From positions 111,578-175,577 of the forward strand of contig JAJRRO010000037.1 in the NCBI GenBank assembly GCA_024279425.1: DNA of 64,000 bases, given 5' to 3'. The notes beneath the pieces were generated by a model. The model was not told where the DNA came from, made no database searches, and was given only the letters and a program-made list of their open reading frames with translations. The first letter of the stretch is position 1; each line of letters starts with the position of its first letter. Below, piece by piece: positions 1 to 8,905 of the stretch. The position numbers and the translations under genes are program-made. This stretch comes from Bacteroidota bacterium (GTDB lineage: Bacteria > Bacteroidota > Bacteroidia > Flavobacteriales > Flavobacteriaceae).

Positions 1-695
1 AAATTCACTAAAGTTTCAAAACTTCCACTCTGCAATTGAAAATGTTCTTCCCCATAATTTTTTTGGGCATTGCATATATTGATTACACCATCCCTAAAGC
101 AATGGCCATCTTTTAAAAGTAAGATATCGTCAATATTCAAATCTTCGGGATCTAAGTTTGTCGACTTTGCCAACCTATGATTGTTGGGAACATAACCAAC
201 AAAAGGTTCGTAGTACAATGGGCGTTCCTTGATAAACTCAATTTCCAAGGGCGTTGCTGCTATTGCTGCATCTAGATGTCCATCTTGGATATTTCGGATC
301 AGGCTTTCTGTACTTTGTTCTTTGATGATAAGGTTGACCTTAGGGTACTTATTAATAAAGGCTTTTAGGAACATAGGTAATAAAGTGGGCATAACCGTGG
401 GAATGATTCCCAACGTATAATCACCGCCTATAAAGCCCTTTTCTTGATCTACAATATCCTTGATCCTATCTGCCTCGTTTACAATATTCTTGGCTTGTGC
501 AACAATTTTTTTACCTACTTCGGTAATGGAAATCGGCTTTTTACTCCGGTCAAAAATCAAGACGTCCAATTCAGCCTCGAGCTTTTGTACCTGCATACTT
601 AGTGTTGGTTGGGTAACAAAACTTTTTTGGGCCGCCAAGGTGAAATTTTGATATTCGGCAACAGCTAATACATACTGTAATTGAGTAATGGTCAT
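1..695 (-). CDS. oxyR: OxyR-type LysR-family hydrogen peroxide sensor (3' end outside window)
   Basis: I translated this from the minus strand; it starts with ATG at 695 and runs off the left edge, so about 231 residues are visible. The N-terminus (MTITQLQYVLAVAEYQNF) is a LysR winged helix-turn-helix, followed by the LysR effector domain. The OxyR redox motif is present: DGHCFRD...INIC places the two cysteines at residues 199 and 208, the same numbers as the peroxide-sensing pair of E. coli OxyR. From family knowledge, oxidation to a disulfide converts the protein to an activator of peroxide defence genes. The dps gene 4.7 kb away is a plausible target, but that is inference. The assignment is firm because both cysteines and the surrounding motif are conserved. 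Confidence 0.92.
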   Translation of the reverse strand, partial: MTITQLQYVLAVAEYQNFTLAAQKSFVTQPTLSMQVQKLEAELDVLIFDRSKKPISITEVGKKIVAQAKNIVNEADRIKDIVDQEKGFIGGDYTLGIIPTVMPTLLPMFLKAFINKYPKVNLIIKEQSTESLIRNIQDGHLDAAIAATPLEIEFIKERPLYYEPFVGYVPNNHRLAKSTNLDPEDLNIDDILLLKDGHCFRDGVINICNAQKNYGEEHFQLQSGSFETLVN

Positions 696-753
696 GCGAA
701 ATCATTTAGACCCATAAAATTATGCAAATTTGATCTAAAGTGTGGCACAAAAA

Positions 754-2214
754 TTAATCAAACACGATATCGGCTATTTTTAGTTTCTCGTCTTCTATAA
801 AGTCGTATAGGGTTAACTTTCTCAAGGTATAATAATCGATCCAGAATTTCTCTAACGAATTAAGGTAATCAAGAACCGCTTGGTCCTTTTCTTGTTGTGC
901 GATATTTAAATCGGTAATTGTGATTTTCCCAAGAATATATCGTTTCTTGGTAATTTCATACCTTTTTAGTGCAATTTCCTGTGCTTTTTCCGCAGTGGCC
1001 AAAAAGTCCCTTTGGCTAGACCAGTTCAAGGTATGCAAATATATTTCCTGTTCAAAAGCTTGCTGTTCCTGTTCTATGTCATTTTCAATTAAATTCAAAT
1101 CCGCTTCCGCCATTTTTCGTCTAGATTTGGATACGCCCCAATCAAAAATTGGAATCCCTACTCTTACACGGACACTCTGTTGCTGATCGTAATCTTGAAA
1201 TAAGTTTTCATAATCTTCAGCACGCTTATTTAATCCAAAATTAGCGCGTACATCAATCTCCAGACGATTGCTGCCTTTAACTCGCGCCAATTCCTTTTCG
1301 GCTTCCAAGCGTCTTCGTCTAAATTCAATAACAGATTTTCTATTTTTCTCAGCCTCCTCCACGGCCTTTTCAATGCTAACCGTAAAATCCTCTAGTTTTT
1401 CTGGAACTGCCAATTCAATAGCTTCTGTTTCCAATTCCAAAAAGCGTGCTAAATCTTGTGAAGTTTTTTTAAGTAAAACGGTATTTGTGGTAACAACGTT
1501 TATTGAATTCAAATGACTTAGCTCTATCTGTAATAGTTCATTCTCCGCGACTTTACCAATCTTAAATCGCCCCTTTGTAATTTGAAGCAACGTATCTTGG
1601 TTAGACAGATTTTTATTGGCAATATCCAGACTAACCTGTGCTTTCAATAAGCCAAAATAAAGTTGGCAGGTCGATAACGAGATATCTTCCATTCGCTCAA
1701 TAATATTACGTTTGGATTCTTCATATCTAAGGGGTTCTATTTTACGGTCCCATTTATAGGGATTGTATAACAAAGAGTTTTGAAAATAATTGATAGAGAA
1801 TGGTACTAAGGAATAGTTGGTTGACTTATCTATGCCTAATCTATTAACACGTTCCAACTGGGTGTTAATATAGAATGCTCCCCCTGTGTATGGTACTTTT
1901 TGCTGAATTCTTAAATTGGTCTCAATTATGGACTGATTTTGTTTCACAAAAATAGATTGACCTTGATCATTGATGATTCTAGTAGTAGAATTTGAATATT
2001 CTGGCAAAGTTGCACCCAGACTTATTTGAGGCAAGAAATCAGCGACATAATTTCTGTACCTCCAATAACTTCTTTGGTGGGTATTAAGGGCCCTTACATA
2101 CTCTGGAGATTTCTTTTGCGCTATTTTTATAGCTTCCGTTAATTGTATTTTTTTAGATTGTCCGTAGGCGAACATATTCGAAATCAGAAAGAGTAAAAAT
2201 AAAATTCTTCTCAT
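754..2214 (-). CDS. TolC-family outer membrane efflux protein
   Basis: About 486 residues. I chose ATG at 2214 because it gives a signal peptide (MRRILFLLFLISNMFAYGQS); a longer frame from 2349 would overlap the upstream permease. The rest is long alpha-helical and coiled-coil segments with charged heptads, typical of the TolC periplasmic barrel, with a conserved-looking 'PIFDWG' stretch in the second repeat. It is the last gene of a three-gene operon after a periplasmic adaptor and an ABC permease, so it probably forms the outer membrane channel of that exporter. The substrate cannot be read from the sequence. Confidence 0.88.
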   Translation of the reverse strand: MRRILFLLFLISNMFAYGQSKKIQLTEAIKIAQKKSPEYVRALNTHQRSYWRYRNYVADFLPQISLGATLPEYSNSTTRIINDQGQSIFVKQNQSIIETNLRIQQKVPYTGGAFYINTQLERVNRLGIDKSTNYSLVPFSINYFQNSLLYNPYKWDRKIEPLRYEESKRNIIERMEDISLSTCQLYFGLLKAQVSLDIANKNLSNQDTLLQITKGRFKIGKVAENELLQIELSHLNSINVVTTNTVLLKKTSQDLARFLELETEAIELAVPEKLEDFTVSIEKAVEEAEKNRKSVIEFRRRRLEAEKELARVKGSNRLEIDVRANFGLNKRAEDYENLFQDYDQQQSVRVRVGIPIFDWGVSKSRRKMAEADLNLIENDIEQEQQAFEQEIYLHTLNWSSQRDFLATAEKAQEIALKRYEITKKRYILGKITITDLNIAQQEKDQAVLDYLNSLEKFWIDYYTLRKLTLYDFIEDEKLKIADIVFD

Positions 2215-2284
2215 TTGATGTTTTTTTGAGTGATGTGAAAGTTGTAATGATTTAATGGTTTTATGGGTGATTTTCGGATTTAGA

Positions 2285-3643
2285 TCATTCATGCCTAATG
2301 GCTTCAATAGGACTTTTGCTGGCCGCCGCTTTTGCAGGAAACACTCCAAAAAGAAGACCGATAAAAGTGGCTACAAAAAAAGACAAGGCAATAGAACCAA
2401 CGGTAATAATGGTTTCTATATCGGTTGCCAGTTGCAATCCGTATGAGGCTATTATGCCTAAAAAGATACCGAGAAACCCCCCACCCAAGCTTATTAAAAC
2501 AGATTCGGACAAAAACTGTAAAATAATATCTTGTCTAGTGGCTCCAATGGCTCGCATTATTCCAATCTCTTTGGTTCTCTCTAGAATCGAGGCCAACATA
2601 ATATTCATAATACCAATACCCCCAATTAATAAAGAAATTCCAGCAATAATGCTCAGGACAATATTGAAAATCTGCTTTGTTTTTTGTTGTTGTTTTAATA
2701 GGTTTATGGGAATAGTGATTTCAAAATCCAGCATACCATTGTGCTTTCTTCTAAGCATTTTGCTAATAACTTCGGCAGTGGCCTTTAATTCATTTGAATT
2801 GTTGACTTGAACCGTTAATTTATCTATTTGATGATAGTTCCCTCTTGATATACGCTTTTTCGGTCCACCTTGTTGTCCATTCACTTGATTGTAATCGGGC
2901 TGGTCACTAATAACCTTACGGTCTTTGTACCTCACCAGAAACGTTTTAATGGGAATAAAAACATCTTGGTTCAAATCCCTGATTCCTAAATTTTCTTGGG
3001 CAGTTTCCGATATTAATTTTTCTTCGATGACTCCTATGACTTTAAGCCAAACATCCTTGACCTTAATTTGCTTGCCCAAGGCACTTTCACCGGTAAATAA
3101 TTTTTTTTCGACCTTTTCCCCGATCACACATACTGGCATGGCATGAGTGGATTGTTTTTCTGAAAAGTTTCGCCCCCTACCAATATTAATATTCGAAGTC
3201 TTAAAAAATGCATTGGTCACTCCAATCAATTTAACAGAATTCTGTTTTCCTGCATTAATAACATACGTTTCTAGAATAATTTCGGGACTTACCTGCTTGA
3301 CTGTAGATATATTATTTTGTATGCTGCTAACGTCCAACAAGTCCAATCCCTTGGAAAACCTTTTGATTTCCATGGAGCCACCATCTTCGTTTTCTTCCGA
3401 ATCATTTTCTTCGGCTTTCTCTGGTATAGGTGTGACGACAATATTGTTTACACCGACCAATTCCAATTGTGCAAGAATCTCTTTTTCAGCCCCCTTGCCT
3501 ATGGCCAACATGGTAATTACGGCAGCTACTCCAAAAATAATTCCCAAGGCGGTCAAAAAGGTCCGTATTTTGTTGGCTAGGATTACGCGTATGGCTTCGT
3601 TAAGATTAGATTTTATCTGCTCTAAAAGTATTTTGTCTATCAT
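2285..3643 (-). CDS. MacB-type ABC transporter permease, no fused ATPase
   Basis: 452 residues. A cytoplasmic N-terminus and a first membrane helix (around 27-47, LTALGIIFGVAAVITMLAIG) are followed by a large periplasmic MacB_PCD domain up to about residue 310. Three further helices form a C-terminal FtsX domain, including IMLASILERTKEIGIMRAIGA, a signature of this family. No Walker A or ABC signature is present, so the ATPase must be a separate protein. It lies 7 bp after the adaptor gene and 70 bp before the TolC gene on the same strand. MacB-type mechanotransmission complexes export peptides, lipoproteins or toxic compounds; which one applies here is unknown. Confidence 0.9.
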   Translation of the reverse strand: MIDKILLEQIKSNLNEAIRVILANKIRTFLTALGIIFGVAAVITMLAIGKGAEKEILAQLELVGVNNIVVTPIPEKAEENDSEENEDGGSMEIKRFSKGLDLLDVSSIQNNISTVKQVSPEIILETYVINAGKQNSVKLIGVTNAFFKTSNINIGRGRNFSEKQSTHAMPVCVIGEKVEKKLFTGESALGKQIKVKDVWLKVIGVIEEKLISETAQENLGIRDLNQDVFIPIKTFLVRYKDRKVISDQPDYNQVNGQQGGPKKRISRGNYHQIDKLTVQVNNSNELKATAEVISKMLRRKHNGMLDFEITIPINLLKQQQKTKQIFNIVLSIIAGISLLIGGIGIMNIMLASILERTKEIGIMRAIGATRQDIILQFLSESVLISLGGGFLGIFLGIIASYGLQLATDIETIITVGSIALSFFVATFIGLLFGVFPAKAAASKSPIEAIRHE

Positions 3644-3650
3644 GTACTAC

Positions 3651-4895
3651 TTACTTTAATAGTGCAATACTTTTTTCATCCAGACCTTCTGGTTTATTTA
3701 AATAAACCACATCATTTTCCTTTAATCCGTTTTTAATAACCACAGCATCAAAGTTAGAATCTCCCAATTCTATCTGCTTCTTATTGATGGAAAAACCAGA
3801 TTTTGTATATACATAGCTCATGGAGTCTTGGGAAAAGATAGCCTCAAGTGGAACTGTTAATACATTTTCTTCCTCATCAATTAAAATCCTATTAGAAGTG
3901 GTCATTCCAGGCCTAATATTGGTATTGGTCTCATTTAATTTTACCATGACCTGAAATAGATTGATATCAGAGCCCCTCTTTTTCTCACCCACATTCGCAA
4001 CACTGGTTACAGTACCTTCTAGCATGACATCAGGGAAGGCATCAAAACCAATAGTAACAGATAAGTCTTTCTTTAGTTTTCGAATATCCACTTCATTGGC
4101 ATACGTCTTTGATTCCATTTTTGTTAAATCAGGCAATGTTGCAATGGTTGGGTCCCAAGGACTAATGCCCGACCCGATTATTCTTTTAGTCCCTTCTCTA
4201 GTTTTAAAATAGGTAATCATGCCATTTGCAGGAGAATAAATGGTAAAGGACTTTTGCAGTTCAAGAAGGCCATCCAGTTTTTTCCTGATTTTAGATACTT
4301 CAGTGCCAACCTCTACCATTTTGGCTATGGCTTTTCTCTTTATTATAGAGTAATCCTCTTTTTTTTCTTTTATATCCCGCTCGGCCCTCTCTATTTTTAT
4401 TTCCAATTGCCTAATGGTTACAGGAGATTCATAAATAGACTGTTTTAATTCTAATTTGTCCTCTTCAATATCAAATTGTACATCTTTAATAGCAGTTCGC
4501 TCCTGTTTTAGGGTAAGCGTAGTGTCCAATTGTTCTTGTAAATATTTTGACTCCGCACTTTCTAAATTTAATTGAGCATCTATAATTTGTCCGTTAATAC
4601 CTGAAGGATCTAATTTACCAACATAGTCGCCTTTTTTAACAAGGGTTCCCTCGGGTACCAGGTCTTGGATTTTCACATCATAGAGGCGGTAGTTTCGGAG
4701 TCCGGAAGGCGCATCTATTTTCATTAGACTCGTAGATTGGGCTTCGCCAGAAATAATGACTTCATTTAAAAACGCACCTTTTGTTACTTTAGCAGTAATT
4801 GAAATTTCTTCATCGGTTCCTGTACCTAAAAAGGCATAACCAAGGATAATCAACAGAACGGGAATACCTATTAAGAGGACTCTTTTTTTATTCAT
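3651..4895 (-). CDS. HlyD/MacA-like periplasmic adaptor (membrane fusion protein)
   Basis: 414 residues with one N-terminal membrane anchor (residues 5-23, VLLIGIPVLLIILGYAFLG). Two half-lipoyl/beta-barrel segments flank a long coiled-coil hairpin (about 125-215, rich in K/E/R heptads such as IKIERAERDIKEKKEDYS). The order lipoyl, hairpin, lipoyl, beta-barrel, membrane-proximal domain matches adaptors of MacAB-TolC exporters. It is the first gene of the operon adaptor-permease-TolC; the 476 bp upstream must contain the promoter. No regulator gene is attached. Confidence 0.88.
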   Translation of the reverse strand: MNKKRVLLIGIPVLLIILGYAFLGTGTDEEISITAKVTKGAFLNEVIISGEAQSTSLMKIDAPSGLRNYRLYDVKIQDLVPEGTLVKKGDYVGKLDPSGINGQIIDAQLNLESAESKYLQEQLDTTLTLKQERTAIKDVQFDIEEDKLELKQSIYESPVTIRQLEIKIERAERDIKEKKEDYSIIKRKAIAKMVEVGTEVSKIRKKLDGLLELQKSFTIYSPANGMITYFKTREGTKRIIGSGISPWDPTIATLPDLTKMESKTYANEVDIRKLKKDLSVTIGFDAFPDVMLEGTVTSVANVGEKKRGSDINLFQVMVKLNETNTNIRPGMTTSNRILIDEEENVLTVPLEAIFSQDSMSYVYTKSGFSINKKQIELGDSNFDAVVIKNGLKENDVVYLNKPEGLDEKSIALLK

Positions 4896-5371
4896 GATGG
4901 GCTGGGTTTGAATTGATAAAACTAATTAATTAGTTCAATCAAAAATCACACCACGTGTTATTTTTTTCTTAATATTCTGACAATTCAATTGATAATTTGC
5001 TACAAGAAATAATTAAAGCACAGAATTCAGGATAATCGTTATGGATTTTCACTTATATAATAATCCCGAGATACCTTGAGTTGGGATTTTTTGTTTGAGA
5101 GCGCAGCAACTGGATTGGGGGTGGAAGGGAAATAAGACTATTTCAAAAAAAAGGGAAGCAGTTCTTGGGCAACTGTAATAGCCCCTTACAACGACAAAAT
5201 TATTGAGGATACTTTTGAATGTGGTTTTTGCTATAATCATTCGTTTTGTTAGGATGCTCTTTACTAGTTCAATAACCAATTTTTATAGGAGTATAGATTC
5301 AATTGATAAAAACTATAACAATTATGCGTTTCAATCAATTTACTTTATGGTAAATTTAAAACAAAAAACTT
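4896..5371. other. 476-bp divergent intergenic region between exporter operon and dps
   Basis: No convincing gene: the open frames here have no recognisable similarity and atypical composition. It must hold the promoters of the exporter operon (leftward) and of dps (rightward). A Bacteroidota -7-like sequence TACTTTTG lies at 5210-5217 on the plus strand, but I could not find a matching TTG element at the proper distance, so I do not call a promoter. The stretch just before dps is extremely AT-rich. Confidence 0.5.
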
Positions 5372-5851
5372 ATGAAACTAAACAGTATAGGGTTGAACAC
5401 GGAAAAATCAAAGGCCCTTGGTCATGACCTTAACAAATTATTGGCTAATTTTCAACAGTATTATCAAAATTTAAGAGGAATACACTGGAATATAAAAGGG
5501 AAAAGATTTTTTGATTTGCATTCTAAATTCGAGGAGCTTTACAACGATGCTAATTTAAAGGTTGATGAAATAGCCGAACGTATTCTTACTTTGGGGGGAG
5601 TACCATTGCATACGTATGAGGACTATATCTCCAATTCCAAAATACCTATTGGAAAAAATGTTCATAAGGATGAGGATGCCATTCGTTTGATTGTTAACTC
5701 GTTGACCGAATTATTACTAATTGAAAGAAGAATTCTCAATGCTTCTGATGAAGTTGATGATGAGGGAACCAATTCGATGATGAGCGATTTTATTACGGAA
5801 CAGGAAAAAACGGTCTGGATGATGAAAGCTTGGCTGGCCGAGGATATTTAA
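5372..5851 (+). CDS. dps: Dps-family ferritin-like DNA/iron protection protein
   Basis: 159 residues, normal length for Dps. The ferroxidase ligands of the intersubunit site are all recognisable: H38 in IHWN, H50 in DLH, and D65 and E69 in VDEIAER, with the spacing 12-15-4 known from the family. Dps forms a 12-subunit cage that oxidises Fe(II) with hydrogen peroxide, stores the iron and in some species binds DNA. It is monocistronic, followed after 10 bp by a self-complementary stretch and a terminator. Family knowledge makes OxyR control plausible, and an OxyR gene lies nearby, but no operator was identified. Confidence 0.95.
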   Translation: MKLNSIGLNTEKSKALGHDLNKLLANFQQYYQNLRGIHWNIKGKRFFDLHSKFEELYNDANLKVDEIAERILTLGGVPLHTYEDYISNSKIPIGKNVHKDEDAIRLIVNSLTELLLIERRILNASDEVDDEGTNSMMSDFITEQEKTVWMMKAWLAEDI

Positions 5852-5861
5852 TCTATAGAAC

Positions 5862-5990
5862 TCCTCGAGGATCTACCCCGGGGTTAAGTGGAAGGTTTGA
5901 AAACCTTAGGTTTTCATAAAACTAAAATAAGTTTTCTTCCGCTTGATACCTTGATGGCTCTTCCGGGGTAGTTCATTATATTTTCGAGGA
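5862..5990 (+). ncRNA. Candidate structured RNA or 3' UTR element downstream of dps
   Basis: Five compatible helices can be drawn by eye. The outer one pairs TCCTCGA (5862-5868) with TCGAGGA (5984-5990). The next pairs CTACCCCGG (5873-5881) with CCGGGGTAG (5963-5971). Then AAGTGGAAG (5886-5894) pairs with CTTCCGCTT (5936-5944, one G-U). Two hairpins sit inside: GAAAACC/GGTTTTC (5899-5905, 5909-5915) and AAAACT/AGTTTT (5918-5923, 5930-5935). A terminator follows at 5997-6020. The nested three-level stem enclosing two hairpins is more than chance pairing usually gives. It may be part of the dps transcript, a separate small RNA, or the folded relic of a small palindromic mobile element. I recognise no known RNA family. 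Confidence 0.45.
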
Positions 5991-5996
5991 TAGAGG

Positions 5997-6020
5997 AAGG
6001 GCAATGATTCGCCCTTTTTT
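5997..6020. terminator. Intrinsic terminator between convergent dps and TPR gene
   Basis: AAGGGC (5997-6002) pairs with GCCCTT (6011-6016) around an 8-nt loop, followed by a run of T on the plus strand. It closes the dps transcription unit and, because the opposite gene stops at 6038, may also serve the other direction. Confidence 0.7.
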
Positions 6021-6037
6021 CATACTCACAACAAGAT

Positions 6038-6628
6038 TCACTTTATAGTCTCCAGTATTTTCTTAAACCTGATTTCTTCGCGTATTGAATCAAATTTTAC
6101 ATCTCTTTTGAGTGCCCAAAATAAAAGCCCTTGTCCACCTACTTCTGCATCTTTCTCTAACCATTTTAAAGTATTAGCCACGTCACCGAGCCCCATATAA
6201 ATGGTAGCGATCATATAAGGTGGAACAAAACTGCTCTTATTTTTTTCCAATTGGTAATTGAGAATGTTCTTGGCCTTCTCCTTTTGTTCAGACAGGCTAT
6301 AGGTGTAGCCAAGCATCCAATTGTTGTTCGTGCCATCAGTTCTTGATCTAAAGGAAGCAATGGCTTCTTTATAGTTTCCTTTTTGTTTTTCTAAAACTCC
6401 GTATGGGTAATTGGCCTTGGCAATAAAATACTCACTGCCGGTTTCTATGCTAAATGCATAAACACTATCAATATATTTTTTTGCCAATTTTGGATTAGAT
6501 CTATTGTTTAGGTATTCCCATGAAATATTCGAAAGGGTCCTAATTTTCAATGAGTCGTAAGTGATGTTTTTCAATGCCGATTTTAGGCTATCAATTTTGT
6601 TGGATTGGGCAAAAGAAACATTCTGCAT
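6038..6628 (-). CDS. TPR-like hypothetical protein with truncated signal sequence
   Basis: 196 residues, mostly paired helices of tetratricopeptide type (for example FIAKANYPYGVLEKQKGNY and MIATIYMGLGDVANTLKWL). The N-terminus MQNVSFAQS looks like only the cleavage-site end of a signal peptide; an in-frame TAA seven codons upstream rules out a longer reading frame. A TATATTTG -7-type element at 6669-6662 places transcription just upstream of this ATG, so the short N-terminus may be real or may reflect a disrupted signal peptide. The gene is divergent from a TonB-dependent receptor. No function can be assigned. Confidence 0.6.
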   Translation of the reverse strand: MQNVSFAQSNKIDSLKSALKNITYDSLKIRTLSNISWEYLNNRSNPKLAKKYIDSVYAFSIETGSEYFIAKANYPYGVLEKQKGNYKEAIASFRSRTDGTNNNWMLGYTYSLSEQKEKAKNILNYQLEKNKSSFVPPYMIATIYMGLGDVANTLKWLEKDAEVGGQGLLFWALKRDVKFDSIREEIRFKKILETIK

Positions 6629-6661
6629 TAAAACCCTTGCGGTTTTTTATCGGTTCATCTC

Positions 6662-6669
6662 CAAATATA
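6662..6669 (-). promoter_or_regulatory. Bacteroidota-type -7 element for the TPR gene
   Basis: TATATTTG on the minus strand matches the TAnnTTTG consensus of Bacteroidota housekeeping promoters and lies about 34 bp before the ATG at 6628. No good TTG -33 element was found at the usual distance, so this is tentative. Confidence 0.35.
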
Positions 6670-6740
6670 TGCAATTCGGTCATCTTATTTAGCTAGGCCC
6701 ATTGGCTGTTCGCACATTTGCTTCATCAAAACGAACAGTC

Positions 6741-8903
6741 ATGCTCAAACAATTATTTTTTCCAATCGCCTTGTTTTTATCTATAACGTTAGTGGGGCAA
6801 ACCACAATATCAGGAACTGTAACAGATGATAAAAAAGCTCCTATTGAAGGAGTCAATGTATATCTTGAAGGTACCTATGATGGTGCTTCGACGAACGAAA
6901 ATGGGAAGTTTTCATTCGAGACATCCGAGCACGGGACGCAAACTATGGTTATTTCAATAATTTCCTATGAGACCCATTATGAGATGGGAGACGTGTCCTA
7001 TTTTAAAGGTCTTGAGATTAAAATGCGCGAATCGATCAACCAACTCACAGGGGTAACTTTAACCGCGGGTTCTTTTCAAGCCGGTGATAATTCCAAGGTT
7101 TCTGTCTTAAAACCGTTAGACATTGTTACAACAGCAGGTGCCGTGGGTGATTTTGTTGGAGCATTACAGACATTACCGGGCACGTCAAAAGTCAGCGAAG
7201 ACGGGCGCTTGTTCGTTCGGGGTGGGGCTGCAGGTGAGACCCAAGTTTTTATTGATGGTCTACGGGTTTTCCAACCCTTTAGTGCCACCGCAAATAATAT
7301 GCCTACAAGGGGTAGGTTCTCACCATTTCTTTTTAAGGGAATTACCTTTAGTACTGGTGGATATTCTGCAGAGTATGGTCAAGCACTTTCCAGCGTCTTG
7401 CTATTGACTACCACCGATGTACCAGAACAAGAGAAAACAGATATATCGATAATGTCTGTGGGTGGGGGAGTAGGGCATACTGAAATTTGGGGAGATGAAT
7501 CTTTGAGCATAAACACTTCTTACATAAACTTGGCACCCTATGAGACTTTGATTCCTTCAAACCAAGGGGTACGATGGAATAGTCCGTATGAATCAATTTC
7601 AGGGGAAGCCGTCTTTCGACGAAAAAGAGAGAACAACATTTTCAAACTATATGCAGGGTTTAATCACAGCAATTTGGACATCGAACAAGAGGATATTAAT
7701 TTCGATGAACTTGTTTCATTTAAATTGAAGAACAATAATCTGTATTTCAACTCCTCATACAAGCACTATTTTGAAAACGAATGGACATTGGCTACCGGAG
7801 CAAGTATTTCAACCGACAGAAACAAAATAAGAATATTGACCGATAAAATAACCACCAAGGAAATAGGGACCCATTTAAAATTGAAACTTAAAAAGAATTT
7901 CAATAGTCGTTTTCAATGGAACTTAGGCGCTGAGTACTTCAAGACCAATTACGATGATGCCTTTATTACTGAAGATAGATTGGAGTTTAAAAGTGATTTT
8001 AAGGATGGCATTTCTGCGGTATTTTCCGAAGCCGACATATTTTTCAGTAATCGTTTTGCCATGAAATTGGGGTTGCGTGGGGAGTATTCAAAAGCTTTGG
8101 AAAGTATTACATTGGCCCCTCGGGTGTCTTTAGCCTTAAAGAGCGGTGAAAATGGGCAATTCTCATTGGCTTATGGTGACTTTTATCAAAATCCTTTGAC
8201 CGACTATCTGAAATATGATGCCCATTTGGAATTTGAAAAAACATCACACTATATTTTAAACTACCAATACAGTGGGGATGGCAAGACATTTAGAGCCGAA
8301 GCCTATTACAAGGATTATGACAAGTTGGTTAAATATGATACAGATAGGCCTCTATTCAATTCCAATTATAACAATTTGGGCAGTGGCTATGCCTCAGGAT
8401 TAGATGTTTTTTGGAGGGACAATAGAAACATTAAAAATATGGACTACTGGATTTCCTATTCGTATTTGGATACCAAACGGGATTACCTGAATTTTAGGGA
8501 AAAGGCAACGCCCAATTTTGCACCAAAGCATAGCTTTTCGTTGGTAACCAAATATTTCATCACTGATTTGCATTCCCAAGTAGGGATGTCCTATTCCTAT
8601 GGCTCGGGAAGACCTTACGATAATCCCAACACTTCTGGTTTTCTGTTTGAAAAAACTAAGAGTTACAATAATCTTAGTATCAATTGGGCCTATTTGATTT
8701 CACAGCAAAAGATATTGTATTTCTCGGTAAGCAATGTTTTGGGCATTAATAATGTCAATGGATATCAATATGCAGACACGCCTAATACCAACGGAATTAT
8801 TAAAAGAAGGGCAATTTTACCTTCCGCTGACACTTTCTTTTTTGTTGGTTTCTTTTGGACCATTAGCAATGATAAAAGTAGCAACCAGTTAGATAATTTA
8901 TAG
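6741..8903 (+). CDS. TonB-dependent outer membrane receptor with carboxypeptidase-regulatory-like N-terminus
   Basis: 720 residues from ATG at 6741, which gives the signal peptide MLKQLFFPIALFLSITLVGQ; the frame is open upstream only through a TTG. Residues about 22-100 form a CarboxypepD_reg-like domain (TISGTVTDDKKAPIEGVNVYLEGTY). A plug domain follows (LQTLPGTSKVSEDGRLFVRGG), then a roughly 500-residue beta-barrel of alternating aromatic strands. This is the Bacteroidota TonB receptor layout, but no SusD partner is adjacent, so it is not a polysaccharide-locus SusCD pair. The transported ligand (metal chelate, peptide or small molecule) is unknown. Confidence 0.9.
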   Translation: MLKQLFFPIALFLSITLVGQTTISGTVTDDKKAPIEGVNVYLEGTYDGASTNENGKFSFETSEHGTQTMVISIISYETHYEMGDVSYFKGLEIKMRESINQLTGVTLTAGSFQAGDNSKVSVLKPLDIVTTAGAVGDFVGALQTLPGTSKVSEDGRLFVRGGAAGETQVFIDGLRVFQPFSATANNMPTRGRFSPFLFKGITFSTGGYSAEYGQALSSVLLLTTTDVPEQEKTDISIMSVGGGVGHTEIWGDESLSINTSYINLAPYETLIPSNQGVRWNSPYESISGEAVFRRKRENNIFKLYAGFNHSNLDIEQEDINFDELVSFKLKNNNLYFNSSYKHYFENEWTLATGASISTDRNKIRILTDKITTKEIGTHLKLKLKKNFNSRFQWNLGAEYFKTNYDDAFITEDRLEFKSDFKDGISAVFSEADIFFSNRFAMKLGLRGEYSKALESITLAPRVSLALKSGENGQFSLAYGDFYQNPLTDYLKYDAHLEFEKTSHYILNYQYSGDGKTFRAEAYYKDYDKLVKYDTDRPLFNSNYNNLGSGYASGLDVFWRDNRNIKNMDYWISYSYLDTKRDYLNFREKATPNFAPKHSFSLVTKYFITDLHSQVGMSYSYGSGRPYDNPNTSGFLFEKTKSYNNLSINWAYLISQQKILYFSVSNVLGINNVNGYQYADTPNTNGIIKRRAILPSADTFFFVGFFWTISNDKSSNQLDNL

Positions 8904-8905
8904 TG

